Source: Gremmenia infestans (lineage: Eukaryota > Ascomycota > Leotiomycetes > Helotiales > Hamatocanthoscyphaceae). From it: 64,000 nt of DNA. Within the stretch, counting starts at the first letter, position 1, and each line of letters opens with the position of its first letter. The stretch spans positions 496,001 through 560,000 of the forward strand of contig JAFEVB010000026.1 of assembly GCA_032629725.1 (NCBI GenBank), in the 5' to 3' direction. Positions 11,275-23,000 of the stretch are shown one piece after another. The position numbers and the translations under genes are program-made. The notes below the pieces were generated by a model. That model saw only the letters and a program-made list of their open reading frames with translations, was not told the DNA's origin and made no database searches.

Positions 11275-12956
11275 GATTGTCAGTGAAGGTGTACCTCGGA
11301 AAGTTACTTTGGAATTGAGTTCTTGAAGATGGGTGAAATAAGACAGATTGAAGGAGATGTTACAGTGAGAGAAGCACGAATTGTATTCAAAACGTGGGAA
11401 TTGGAGGCGACAATTGAAACAAAACACTTACACTCATCTTGGCAAGGTTGCCCCTAATTTACGCAGATGTCCTCGGCGACGCTGCTTTCCAACCTGATGA
11501 TCAATTCAATGGTATCGCGAAGGGTGTGAGAGTCGAGTCGAGTTGCGTCTTGCGGTATCTCCAGCTGGGGAAGATATTCTCGGTGTTGTGAAGTATTGAT
11601 TGTTTCGTGTTTATTGGCAGAGTGAATATATTATGAAGAAAAGAGAAGGAAGGGGTGGGCTGAACTTGGAGGTCGTGTCGTGTGGAGGAGATTGGTGGGT
11701 GGGTACCGTACCCAGATTGATCAACAGGCTCCCCTACAAGGTTCGTTCCACGCTAATGGTGAAGAAGCGAGTCGACTGGGCAGAACAGAACGACGGCTTC
11801 AGGGACGTCTCACTCTAAACCACACACGGCAAGTGCACCACCACGACAACTCGCAGCAAGTGGCCCACCACTCACCAGCTGCGGCACAAGCGCGAAGTCT
11901 GCGGCGACAGAATTTCAGGGGTCCCAGGAGCATAGTGATGACCAGAGCGAGCAAAGATGGCGATCGCATGCCTGCTGAGCCACAATTTTGCTACGCATGA
12001 AAGGCGCTGATAGGCTTCGATGGCCTAAGTTCAGAGCTACCGACCGATGTGCCAAGGCGACAGGATATTTTTGGAACAAAAGAATCTCACCAAAGACTTC
12101 GTGAACTTTTGCGAAAGCGCAGCGCAGTGCAGCGCAGCGGAGCAAAACCAGCAACTAAACACGAAAGATGTTTTTAGCCATAGGAGCCTCTGATGGGGAT
12201 GCGGGAGAACACAAAATCAAAGGCTTACGAGTTCTCGGAAACAAAGAGCAGCGCAGAGCAGACGAAGCTCCCTCCTACAGCAAATACGGCAGACATTCAG
12301 CTGCTCCGAGACCTACATGTTGTATGTCCAGTACCGGAGTACGACACAACACCAGTTTACATGCTTACTGTACTGTACATGGCCGGCATATTGACACCGA
12401 GACCACGATACCCATTGCGTCTCACACGAATTCGTTAGTCAAGCGGACATATCGCCCTCAACATCCGTCTAGGCAACGCAATCCCGATCCTTTGATAGGT
12501 ATGTACCAAGGGCAATAAGCAACGCAACTATACGAAGCGAAGCACAGCCCACGTGCGGCGATGCACAAGTACCAGCATGTCATCGGACAACACTATCCTT
12601 TTCCATCATGGGCGAGACTCTAAATGCGATTTTGCTGAAGCCTGATCTAACGTCAACCAATATGTGGGGTAAGAGATCTAACTTGGTCATGTGACTGGTA
12701 TAATCTATTCCCAAATCTAGCAACGCCAGCAATTGGACTCTAGCTGTTTTGCCTTAAGATATCTTTTATATTAGTTGTCTTCATATGTTTATTTGTTCTT
12801 TTCTTACCTAGCTAGGTACGTAGTTCGTTTGGAAGGTGTCATGTGAGCAACATAAGACTAGTTCTGCTTCACTTTAGAGTGCATGCGCTAATAATTCCTA
12901 TGCCTACTGGCAAGGCACATTCTGTTCACATAAATTCAATTTCTTGTATTGCTACC
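11275..12956. other. Intergenic: syntaxin 5' region and NLR gene 3' flank
   Basis: It contains a probable 5' leader of the syntaxin gene with a GTAAGT donor near 11430, then sequence without a supported gene. Open frames around 11600-12518 show no motif. Confidence 0.45.
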
Positions 12957-15900
12957 TCATGCCTTACCTTCGCGATCATCACCCGCATTTGCAGCTCTTG
13001 GGTCCGGTTTAGGTTGGATGAGACCTTGATGTTCTCCACGAGGCATTTGCTTTGCCCCTCTGTTCAATAAGAGTTTAGTAATCGTCTTGTTTCCCTGGGC
13101 TAAGTCGAGGGCAAATGGGAAATCGCCCAGGTGAGGATCAGCTCCTCTATCCAAAAGAAGTTCTACAACCGCCTTGTGGCCTTTCCTTACGGCCAATTGA
13201 AGTGAAGTAGCAGACGTCGCTTTGTACCTATTTATATCCGCCCCTCTTTCCAGTAGCAGCTCAACTATCTGCGCATGTCCAAGAAATGCGGCGGTATTGA
13301 GAGTGTACTCTTTGCAATTGACGTCGGCCCCGTGATCCAATAGCATTCTGACGATGTTCACACGGCGCACGCGTACTGCTCCGTCAAGGGCACACTGGTT
13401 AGATCCATTGCAGGTGGTATTGGCACCATGAGCTAGAAGTTTTCTCACAATACCGTCCATTCCCACGCGAGCCGCTGCAGTCAGGGCGGTTCCAGGGTCG
13501 TACGAGCTAGGTTCGTACGAGCTAGGATCCACGGCATTCACGTCGGCTCCCCTATCCAACAAAAAGTCGACAATTGATTCGCCTCCAAAGGTCGCTGCCT
13601 GCAAAGCAGTCCAACTCTCCCCACCCTTTTTGTTTACATCTGCTCCTCTGTTCACCATATATTTGACAAGCGATAAATTGCGACTTGAAACCGAAGCCTG
13701 CAGGGCATTTCCGTGTTTTCCACCTTCTATATCTGTTCTAGCCCCACGCTCAATCAACGTGCGGACATTTCCTTCTGAACCAGAAGCAGCAGCCGCAAGA
13801 AATGCTGTTCCATGTAATCCTCCTTGTAGATTCATGTCAGCTCCTTGGTCGATGAGAATCTCGATGACCTCTTCGTTATCGGGGCTTGCGGCAGCTGCTT
13901 GAATTGCTGTACCATAGCAACCTCCAACTGCATTGATGTCCGCATTCCTTCCCAGGAGAAGCCTCACCACGCTAATATTATAAAAGTGTGCCGCTCCTTG
14001 TAAAGCAAAGCCATATTCTCCCCCACATGCATCAACGTCTGCTCCCGCGTCTAATAGCAATTGGCACATATTGTCGCCCCCGCTCATTGTCGCCGTCCTG
14101 TGCAATGCATTTCCCCAGTATCCATTAGTTGGGGCGTTCACATCTGCACCGCTTTCCAAGAGCAATCTCACAACTCTCTCATGACCTTTGGATGCGGCTA
14201 CGGCGATGGCGGTGTCACCATCTCTGTTCTCGGAATTAACATTTGCCCCGTTTTCAATCAAGTGACGAATAAGAGATAGCGCGCCCTTCGCCGCAACCGC
14301 GTGTAATATGTTTGCCATGATGCTCCTATCCCTAATGTCGGTACCCCTTTTCAATAGGAGCTTTACGATTGAATAGTGTCCGTTGGCTGCGGCTCCTTCC
14401 AGCGGGGTCTTGTCGTCGCCACATATCGCGCTAACTTCTGCTTGTGCGTCGATGAGCAAGACCGCCATTTCTTCGTGGCCTTGAAGGGCAGCGTTGTGAA
14501 GTGCAGTCTTACGCGCTTGATCTCTCACCCCCACTGGAACACCACGCAGTAGAAGAGCTCGCGCGACGCTTCTCAGGTTGTAGCTAGCTGCAACATGCAG
14601 CAAATTCAAATAATAGCCAGTACCCCCTCCATTGTGCAATAAGGAGTACTTCTTTGCAGTGAATATGTCTAACCAAACTTCAAATAGGCCTGTTGTGGAT
14701 TGGAATATTTCAACAATGTTCTCTTGCGGGACTCCATGTTTTTCGGCCTTTTCAGCGTGGAGGTTCCAATACTGGGTAGCATATCCTAGAAATGCGGGGA
14801 AATGTTCGTCTCCATCAAGCCATTGCCCAGCTTCGTCCAAGACATGCTCCATTCTTAGATAATTAAGGCAGGAGCGGGTTAGTCGAGACTGACTTTGCCC
14901 TAAAACATTGCTTTCATATAGGGCAGGACGTAATGCGGCTTTGGACGCCAAAAGCTGAAGCCCTTGAGTGTGGCAGAACTCGTTCACAGTTTCGTGGACA
15001 AATTGAATCGTGATTCCATTCTTGTGGCTTCTAACTTCCACCAAGCCACCAGATAAGCTCCTTGTCAGTTTTTCCATCTGAGTATCCGACTTCACAAAGT
15101 ACTCGGACTCTTCACAACAGCGTCTCGGCCAGGAATCATCCTCGTCATCACAGGCCATCGCAAAGCGCAACTCCGTAAGGGACATCGGCGTCTCAGCAAA
15201 ACACACCCACTGCAAAAAGAGCAACGCTCTTTTGCGCAACCTCACCGGAATATCATTTCCAAAAATTGACTCGTAAAGAGGAAACAGCTCATTTGATTCG
15301 CCTGCTATCATGTCGTTGATCTCATCGAACGAAGCATCTCCATCATTCAAACTCTGTATAATCTTCGGCACGCGTAGACTAGCCCACTGGAATACCCCGT
15401 CCGCTTTCATGGCAACACCATCTACAAGCCTTTGCCGTGCTCCTACGGCCACTTGATCCCAACCCGGAACACCATTTCGAAACTTGTCGCGGATGAACCT
15501 CCAGACGTCAAGCAAGTTTTCTTGCTCCATTCGAATGACGGTTCCAGGACCAAACGAGCCGACAATGGGGTAATGTCTGCACGAGATGCATATCTTGACT
15601 CCGCCTAAACAGCCTTGTTCTGGAACAGCAATCTCATTCAATTCGTAGAAGAATTGGAGTAACCACGGCGCAGCTTTTTCCCCATTTGCATCGACAGCTT
15701 CATCCAACGCATCCACAAAAATGGTCAACTCCTTTTTCTCCGCTACTTTCTTCACTACTGCCTTCACTAGCCCCTCCACCTCTGAAGTCAGCCATCTCCA
15801 CTCCTTCCCAAATCCAGAGCTTTTCTCCTCATACGCCTCAAGAATTATCTCCCTCGCAACACCACTTTTCTGGTAAAGCTGGTATAGCAAACTTCGACAC

Positions 15901-17604
15901 ATTCCCAGTGACGACTTTTGCATCGCCTCACCTCTGCCGAAAAAGAAGAATTCCAAGAAGATCGTCTTCGATGTTTGGGTGGAATGGAAGCAGGTATCAA
16001 GAAAAGCCATTAGTGTGGATTTCCCTGTACCTGGGTGGCCTTTTATCCAAAGTAGACCGTGGGATGACGAGTGCCAGGCTTTGAACGCTGGATGGGTCAG
16101 GATCCATGTGCATGTTGAGCCGTGCGCACTGGAGGTGGAGGATTTTCGGTGGGCCATTGTTGGGAAAGCAAGGGTTTTCAAACAGGCTGGTAGGGTTAGT
16201 CCAGGTGAAGCAGCATAGAGAGAGGACTTACGTTCGTCTTCGAGGGCTATTTTTGCGAAGTGCGCTGTGAATTGTTAGATGTTTGCGCTGTCAACAATGC
16301 AAAGTCAAGAGGGGAAATGAAAAGGAGGATGACTAACGAGTAACAGCTTCACTGACAGCCTCTCGTAAAACCCCTAATACTTTCCGATAACTGGGTATTT
16401 CTTCCGACTCAAACCTCACAATACTCTTGTGATCCTCTCCATCCATATATATCACCCTCTCACCCTCGACGCCCATGGTCCCCGTCTCCTCATCTACGAC
16501 CTGTTTCAAATGAATCAGTCATACACTTGTTTCCAGAAACAGAGAACAAAAGGGGAAGCTCACCCTCCTACTTAAAGGCTTCGTCCTTTTCATCTCCACA
16601 AATGAATACAAGGTTATATCTTTGCCGCTATTCAAGACTCCGAAATCCTCAGCGATTTTCTTAACCGCTGGGTTATCCTTCTCCAAGCCCTTTATCAAAT
16701 CATCCCTGACCTTCCCCGCAAATCGACTCGTCAATGTCCCCGCCAACGGCAAATTCGCAACTTCTGCTATACCGCCAAGCAGAGCAGCGTGATCAGAGCC
16801 CCGGTGCGGAGTTGCCATAAAGAGGATTGAGGTTGTGGAAGAGTGGATGTCTCCATAGCGGGCAGGGTCGTTGTATGCTATTGTGAGTGCCTTTCCCCCC
16901 AGTATCAGTCTCCTCCTTTTCTCAGCTTTGGCAATGAGAGAGCACGAACCTTCTTAACAACTAGTCCCCCCATACTATGCGCGATCCAAATGATCGGCCT
17001 CCGCTTTTCACCCCTCCCTATCCTCACACCCCAAACATCTTCTAACAAGCTGTTTGCAAAAGTACTTATATCGCCTGTCGCTAGACTGAAAAACACACGC
17101 GCGTCATAGCCAAATGTGTAGATGCGGGCACCGGGAAACGAGCGGGGGAGGAAATCCCGCAACCAGAGGTTTTGGGACGAAGGTGCTGTGAAGGTGCTGT
17201 AGGCATCTCCGTTTATGCCGTGCAAGGCGATGATGTCTACAGGGTAATTCCCTTCTAAGAGAGGTGGGTACAGAGGGAAGAGGCCTGATTTGTTGGGCTG
17301 TCTGGGCGGTGGACCAGGTGAGCTTGTCTCTGGGATTAAGACAGAATGGACATGATCGTTTGATGTCTGAGTCTCGATGGCTTGGGAATTTGCATGGTTA
17401 GGCAGAGAAGGGAGCTCGACTAAGGTCGCTGTTGTTGAGGACCTGGTGATTGATCTGGTCCACGTTCTGGAAGCTAATTTTTTGAACGATAGCGTTTTAC
17501 TCTTCTTTTCGTCCTCGTTAGTTCTCAAACAAATTGGAAGGCATGGAAATGCTAACCTTTACAGCCTTAGGCCTCTCTTCCCTAGACCTTGAGGCTGTCG
17601 CCAT
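12957..17604 (-). CDS. NLR-like protein: SesB-type alpha/beta hydrolase, NACHT NTPase, ankyrin repeats
   Basis: Six exons: 17604-17557, 17504-16950, 16890-16564, 16500-16338, 16264-16232 and 16186-12957; 1451 residues, all introns 45-73 nt and in phase. After a basic Ser/Thr-rich leader, a lipase-like domain runs from about residue 95 to 345: VDIIALHGINGDAYSTF, nucleophile Ser193 in AHSMGG, MATPHRG, and a likely catalytic His334 in DHKSIVRF. The NACHT domain has a Walker A GHPGTGKST (425-433) and a Walker B-like IFVDALDEA (about 531-539). From about 900 to 1430 there are a dozen or more ankyrin repeats. This is the fungal NLR layout seen in SesB/HET-linked proteins of non-self recognition and regulated cell death. 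The hydrolase would be the effector, NACHT the switch and ankyrins the sensor. The ligand is unknown. A 15-bp duplication lies in one ankyrin loop. Confidence 0.93.
13498..13527 (-). repeat. 15-bp in-frame tandem duplication inside an ankyrin repeat
   Basis: Two copies of a 15-nt unit (tcgtacgagctaggt on the plus strand, last base differing) encode PSSYE-PSSYD between two ankyrin units of the NLR-like protein. The length change preserves frame. Confidence 0.85.
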
Positions 17605-19110
17605 CTCCGATGCGCGAAAACTGTGGATGCTAATATGATTTTGATTTCATATATATTCTTAGGTGTAAAGATAAAACCGAAAAGAAAAGTACGGATGGAT
17701 ATGGATATGGAAGAGCAAAGAAGAGTAACAAAAAAGGTAGGAAATGCGAAGACGAGAGAAGAAGAAAATTAAAGAGAAGTCACAGCCTCACCGGCACTCA
17801 CTTGCCCTGCCTAAATCGAGGCTGAGCCGCCCGGGGGTCTACCACCCTAGCTTCCATTGCACGTTTCAAGGCTTCGTTATCCTATGAGCGATCAGCAGAA
17901 AATGTTGGTTTCCGGTCGCATGTGCGGTCGCAAGATCATTCGTTCGGATTTCCGTACGTCGCACCATAAAGGTACACAAGCAGCTGGATATGGATTCATT
18001 CGATACGTCTTTGATATATCTATATGCATATGCGGGAGGTTTGTATTTAGATATATTTAGTAAGTTATTTTGTATTACTGGAAGTTGTGTGGATGGGTTG
18101 GCGCTGCTGTGGAGTTGGAGCGGGATGCGCCGGCGGAAAGACCCACTGTTTCAGGGGGTAGGCGTTAAATGCTCGCTAAAGTTTTAGCGTGCGTATAGTA
18201 TTCCTCTCCTCTCCTTTTTATTTGCCCGCGGCAAGCTTTTTTTCACTCTTTCTTGTTATGTGCAGATGTTGCATCTGTGCTTTGTTGTTTATATTGGTCA
18301 TTTTTGTGGTGTTGGAAAATTATTTGTTGAAGAATGCTTCTTTCACTTATAAACATTACTATTTATAAGGCGGACACATCGGACAAACCCATTACAAGTG
18401 TAGAAGGTGAAATTTTATGGATTTCTCGTCCGTGAGTACTTAAAAACTACTATTATGTATGGTAAAATCTACCCAGCAACTACTTAGCAACGAATATTTG
18501 CGTCCGGGGGGTCGCTGCGATGTGTTCGCCCCCTTTACTTGCAATTTTGGAACAGCAAAATCTTTAATGGCTTTGTTAGAGCGGAATTTCCTTGTAAAAT
18601 TGTGTTTATCAATCTATTAATGAGCCGTTTTTCCTAGGTTATTGTCAATCTCATTGTCTGAATTTCTATTTGTTCCAAACAATAGCCATGTTCAAAGTGA
18701 TGTTGCGGCCTACCAGGTTGCAATTTTTGGGTGTTGTGGGTTGTTCACCTAGCCTACGAGTAGCACCCAAACGCACTTAAATGGTATTTAAATAGCAATA
18801 TTACTTTTCATTTAGTATCAAAATATCTCAATCTGCCTTCCCATGGCTAGAATAGCGTTCGGTGCCTTTTAAGGCAGAATTCACATTAAATTGGAACTAG
18901 CATGAAGAACAGGCGAAAAACATGTCTTGTTTACACACAGTATGCAAACAATATCATTGTGTTTAATAAAGAACTTATTGTATTGTAAGTTATAATTCAT
19001 ACGCGTCCTTCCCTATTGCATTTCATCAATATTGGAATTTATTTGCAATTTATTCTCAAATTTCACATTTTACAGCCAAACTCCATTAGCATTGCTTGCA
19101 TGATCTAGCA
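17605..19110. other. Intergenic, AT-rich, no gene recognised
   Basis: Promoter of the NLR gene and 1.3 kb of AT-rich sequence. A 13-bp inverted repeat (ggcggacacatcg at about 18373 versus cgatgtgttcgcc near 18517, one mismatch) is the only structure noticed. Confidence 0.45.
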
Positions 19111-20028
19111 ATGCCAAACCGTTTCGCGAACGACGACGATCGTGCCGCTGCTGAACTAGAAAAGGCACTGGCATTCCACCGTTTGCGCCAGGAGCGACAG
19201 GAACAAGACCAGCTTGATTTAGAACATCAACAACAGACACCACCGCAGCCGATCCAACAGCCAACATTTATGTCACCTTTTGAGGTACCCGAAGAAACAT
19301 TTCTCACTCAGCAGACTATATTGGAACAACTGGTTCCCGTGGACTGCCAAGACCCAAGACTCAAACTGGGGCTCTACGGTCGAACCCGTGGAGAGACATC
19401 AGCCATGTACAACGTTCGTCTTGAGAATGCTTTTAAAATTCTCGGTTATCAATACAAACCTAAGTTTGTTGCTGAATTAAACCGAAATAGGTACCCAACG
19501 GAGAGTTCGCATGCAAATGCTGGACAAGCCATCAAGGCGCGGTTGCAAAAAGAACATAGGAGAATGATAGATCCTACCGACGAATTGTACAGTGCGGCGT
19601 ATGCTGCACGATGGCTTGCTCAGAAAAAAGCAAGACACGCGCACAATGAGCCAATAATGGCACAGATACTTGTCAAAGTAAGAGAGTGGCAGGCGAGTAC
19701 TGGTAGGGAAAGAGAACCAACACCAGAGCCAGAAGATCGTGGGGATAAATTATATCCGACTGAAATCCCACAGAGATTGACGTACCGATGCACAGTAACA
19801 GGAAAGCAGGTGCAGAAGATGTATAAATGTTGGGGATGTAAGAAGTCTAGAGGGTCTTGTACATATCTAGAAACTGGCGTGAAGCCTTGCGAGTCTTGCA
19901 TAAAGAAAGACTGCGACTCCATCTTAACACAGCTCTATGCTTCGGATGTAGGAAGTTGTTTAGTTGTCAAATTCTCAAAGGCTGAGGCAAGTCACCATGC
20001 CTCAGAAAGCGTGGACGATGCATCCTAG
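19111..20028 (+). CDS. Orphan protein with C-terminal six-cysteine (Zn2Cys6-like) cluster
   Basis: A single exon of 305 residues starting at the first ATG (MPNRFANDDD). The N-terminus is Gln/Glu-rich and probably helical (about residues 10-50), followed by a mixed-charge middle with RLTYRCTVTGKQV. The cluster at 240-268 reads C-x2-C-x6-C-x9-C-x2-C-x4-C. The first five spacings fit a fungal binuclear zinc cluster; the last gap is shorter than the usual six to eight, and the cluster sits at the C-terminus with few basic residues, unlike a standard DNA-binding domain. It may bind zinc and nucleic acid or protein. No signal peptide or membrane segment is seen. The function is not recognised; the frame itself looks genuine given its length and its isolation in AT-rich spacer. 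Confidence 0.7.
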   Translation: MPNRFANDDDRAAAELEKALAFHRLRQERQEQDQLDLEHQQQTPPQPIQQPTFMSPFEVPEETFLTQQTILEQLVPVDCQDPRLKLGLYGRTRGETSAMYNVRLENAFKILGYQYKPKFVAELNRNRYPTESSHANAGQAIKARLQKEHRRMIDPTDELYSAAYAARWLAQKKARHAHNEPIMAQILVKVREWQASTGREREPTPEPEDRGDKLYPTEIPQRLTYRCTVTGKQVQKMYKCWGCKKSRGSCTYLETGVKPCESCIKKDCDSILTQLYASDVGSCLVVKFSKAEASHHASESVDDAS

Positions 20029-21722
20029 AAAAGGGGAGCCGTGCGCTTTCCCTCGTGTTAAGACCTCCAAAGACTTCCTCCACCTTGGAGTATGTCTCAA
20101 ATCCTTTCCTACCGTTAGCATCCTTCGTCTTCGTGCGAGGAACAAACGTCAAATCAGCGGTAGATCACCGTAATAGCAAGCCTAGTAGAGAATAATCTCC
20201 GCGAAAGTTGCTCCCTTCGGATCTCGCAGGTAGGTAAAAACCACCTATGTTAAGACATCGGCGTTAGTGTTGCTTGATATGGCAGGTTTGGAGCTGGGGA
20301 ATGTTCCACGAGTAGTCCACTCTTCCTTAACTACTCACGAGATGTTCGAAGTAGGAACCGTTTCTCGAGGAAGGAAGATTACTCACAAACCCAGACATGG
20401 GTCTAGCGAGATCAAGATTTACACTTTGCAGCGGAGGCAATTAGTTGTCGTTCTTCTTTGTTTTTAATGTGATTGGTTCTTTACCCGTATCAAGAACTTC
20501 CCGAGCATGATCGTCAATGAGAGCATAAGTATGCAAAGCGCACACCTCGATTAGGAATAAGAGAGGCTTGGAGAGCCTGTATTGTCTCGAAGGCTGAAAC
20601 ATCTATTGATATCGAAAATCGTATTCCGGTCAAGTGTCTACAACACTTTAAAACAGTCCGTAATTGGGGCAAACGACATCTATTTGTTTAGTAGAGCCCA
20701 CTCCAAGCTACAAGAGCCAAATTTATCCCATCCTTCCTTCCGACATCATCGCCAAGCCCTTCTCGAATCCTCGGTACAACATTCTCACCGTCTTAAATAT
20801 AGGAAGGATTTCACATCGATCCCGTGCCAGCATTTGAGATCCCCAGCCATCTGACCCAGAACGGAAGGTGCAAATAAGCTTAATTCAGCCCCAAATTGAC
20901 CTCCTACACATTTTCAGTGCTCATCCTTTCATTTCCGTTTCAGCTAGCTAAAAACGGTATCTGACGACTGTGGCTCGATACTTGTACAGTACGGTACAGT
21001 ACAGTACAAGCCTCAGCGGCGCAACCCCGCACGCCGAGCCGACTCGCTAAGAGCATCGATCCATCCTACAGTGCAAGGAATAAGGTTGTGTTCTGTTCTA
21101 TTCTGTTCTATTACACTAAACTACTTTACTTTCCGTTTATTATTTCCTTCCTTGGTACAGGAATATGTAATGGCACACTAGGAGTGTACTTGAAGCAGCA
21201 TTGATCGCAGTACTCGTCCCGCGTGAGTAGAATCGAAACTAATTCTCAGGATCAGGGGTTCCTGCACCTGAAGGATTCCACCGCATAGTACAATGTGAGG
21301 CAGAGTCCGAAAGGTCACTGAAACGCTCTGGATAAACAAGCGGGAGACAGAGCTTTTTTTTGTTCAATCTAGGTGGACGGGAGAGACATCTCTTGGTTGC
21401 CTTGCCTCTGACGATATGTCGTTACGCGATAGGAGCGCAGCGGAGACAGCTGCTGCTATGCATGCTCCGGATCTGATCTACTGGTACACCACCTTCCGTT
21501 TCTGTAGCCAAAACACGTCGAGCGAGTTGTGGAAATAGAAACTGGTGTGTTCAGCTATTACGGGGATTGGAGGTATGTAGCGGGACACGAAATTTCCTGG
21601 CGAGGATAATGGCAGCCGTACGGGTTATGGTGTACGAGCGGCATGATCCTCTGCAAGTCATGCTGACGATCTATAGAAGCGTATGTGAGTAGTTGCTCTG
21701 ATTAAAGCAGATGAAAGGCATG
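20029..21722. other. Intergenic, no gene recognised
   Basis: It contains a TACAG/GTACA repeat cluster (20983-21009). An open minus frame at about 19967-20152 (DLTFVPRTKTKDANGRKGF region) overlaps the end of the orphan gene and could be a relic, but it has no support. No RNA gene was seen. Confidence 0.4.
20983..21009. repeat. Short TACAG-type tandem/palindromic repeat
   Basis: Five-base periodic run of TACAG/TACGG units that is also near-palindromic (GTACAGTACGGTACAGTACA). Similar runs occur at 26611-26630 and 27562-27584. Confidence 0.7.
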
Positions 21723-21729
21723 TATATAA
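21723..21729 (+). promoter_or_regulatory. TATA box of small secreted protein gene
   Basis: TATATAA lies 128 bp upstream of the ATG at 21857. Confidence 0.5.
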
Positions 21730-21856
21730 GAAGATGTAATTTCCTGTCTTCTCCTGTCATCATCTAGCATTCAGCATCCAGCATCCAGCATCCAAACCTG
21801 ACAACCCTTCATCTTCCCCCAGAAAAAATACCAAACAACGCTTAAAAACAACCACC

Positions 21857-22439
21857 ATGCATTTCTCCCCCCTCACCATCCTCTCACTCCTCGCCGTGCT
21901 TTCAACCGCCGCACCAGCACCTGTTCCCGCAGGCGCAATCGCCGATACGAAAGCCAGCGCTGCAAATTCCGTAGCAACGCTCAAAGCAAGCGGATGCAAT
22001 GTTCTGAGTTCGTCCCTGGCCCTTTACTTTACTCCCTCCTCCCCTCCTCCTTCTCCACCCCCCAAAACAAAAACAAAAACAAGAACAGCAACCATGTCTA
22101 ATATAAGCTCGTCTAGAATGCATCTCCGCTCTCGCTGGAGAAACTGCAGCTTGCGGGGCTGCAGCTGCGGAATTGGGAGCTAGTAAGTTTTTCTCTCTAG
22201 CATTTCTTTTTATCCTTTTTGGTTTTTTCTTTCTGGGAACACACGAACGCACACGTGAGTAGAAGGGAGGGATTGCTGATTTAGTTGGGGGATTTAGATC
22301 CGCTTGCTGATATAGCTTGCTTTGCTTCTGTGACGGGGAATATTGCGGGGGTAAGTGCTCTGGATGGCGGGATGGAGTGGGGGGTTTTGAGATGAATGTG
22401 CTGATTTGTGTTTAGGATGTCTGTGATGGGTGTTTGTAG
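21857..22439 (+). CDS. Small secreted cysteine-rich protein
   Basis: Four exons: 21857-22007, 22117-22182, 22298-22350 and 22416-22439; 97 residues. Splice phases match exactly, and the donors of introns 2 and 3 are GTAAGT. The signal peptide is MHFSPLTILSLLAVLSTA, followed by an Ala/Pro-rich propeptide-like stretch. The mature part has six cysteines: GCNV, KCISAL, ACGAAAAELGA, NPLADIACFAS, then DVCDGCL at the end. The pattern C-I-x-A-L ... C-G-A-A ... NPLAD-x-x-C is one I recognise from a family of small secreted proteins in plant-associated and other fungi, possibly related to the Cbp1-like calcium-binding group; that link is from memory and weak. It is probably an extracellular, disulphide-bonded, effector-like protein. 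Introns make up about half the gene. Confidence 0.8.
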
Positions 22440-23000
22440 TCTGGTGTTATAGGTGCTATGTACGCATTATTCCGATGGAAATGCGAGGTCTGATGGGTGC
22501 GGAATGGGTGTTTGATTGGTATTTGTATTGCTTTTTGGTTCCAGTGTGCAGCCTCTTTCATATTCGGCTGCTAAAGGAGATCAGACCTTCACTCGTTTAT
22601 CTTTTCAATTTTATAGTTTATATGTAGGAATCCAATTCGGGACTTCCAAAATTCCGTATCTCTGCTCGAATAATTCTTGTCCGTCCGGGGCATCGTGGAA
22701 AACCGGCCAAAACTTGTCATTCCAAGGTTTCCAAAAACACTACATAATACATCTTCATTCTACCCCTCATCGTGGTTTTGTTAGAAATCCTGGCTCACTA
22801 CGGCTTTTATTCCCTGCCAGTTTCTTTCTTCCCAGTTTGCTGACGTTATTGAAGAGGCTTGAAGGCTTAAACTGGGCCCGTAATCTCGGGTAAGAAACGT
22901 CGGTGGTGAACCTAACCGGGGGATGACTCCCCACTCTTGTCAGAGTTTGACCATTCCATCCTTTGAAGGAATTGATAGAAGCTTGTTCCACCATGAGAAG
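22440..23000. other. Intergenic, no gene recognised
   Basis: 3' flanks of two convergent genes (the small secreted protein and the DUF3431 gene). Nothing else was seen. Confidence 0.5.

Noticed and set aside
12168..12518. 116-codon plus-strand frame upstream of the NLR gene end
   Set aside because: No motif, no splice signals, ordinary spacer composition.
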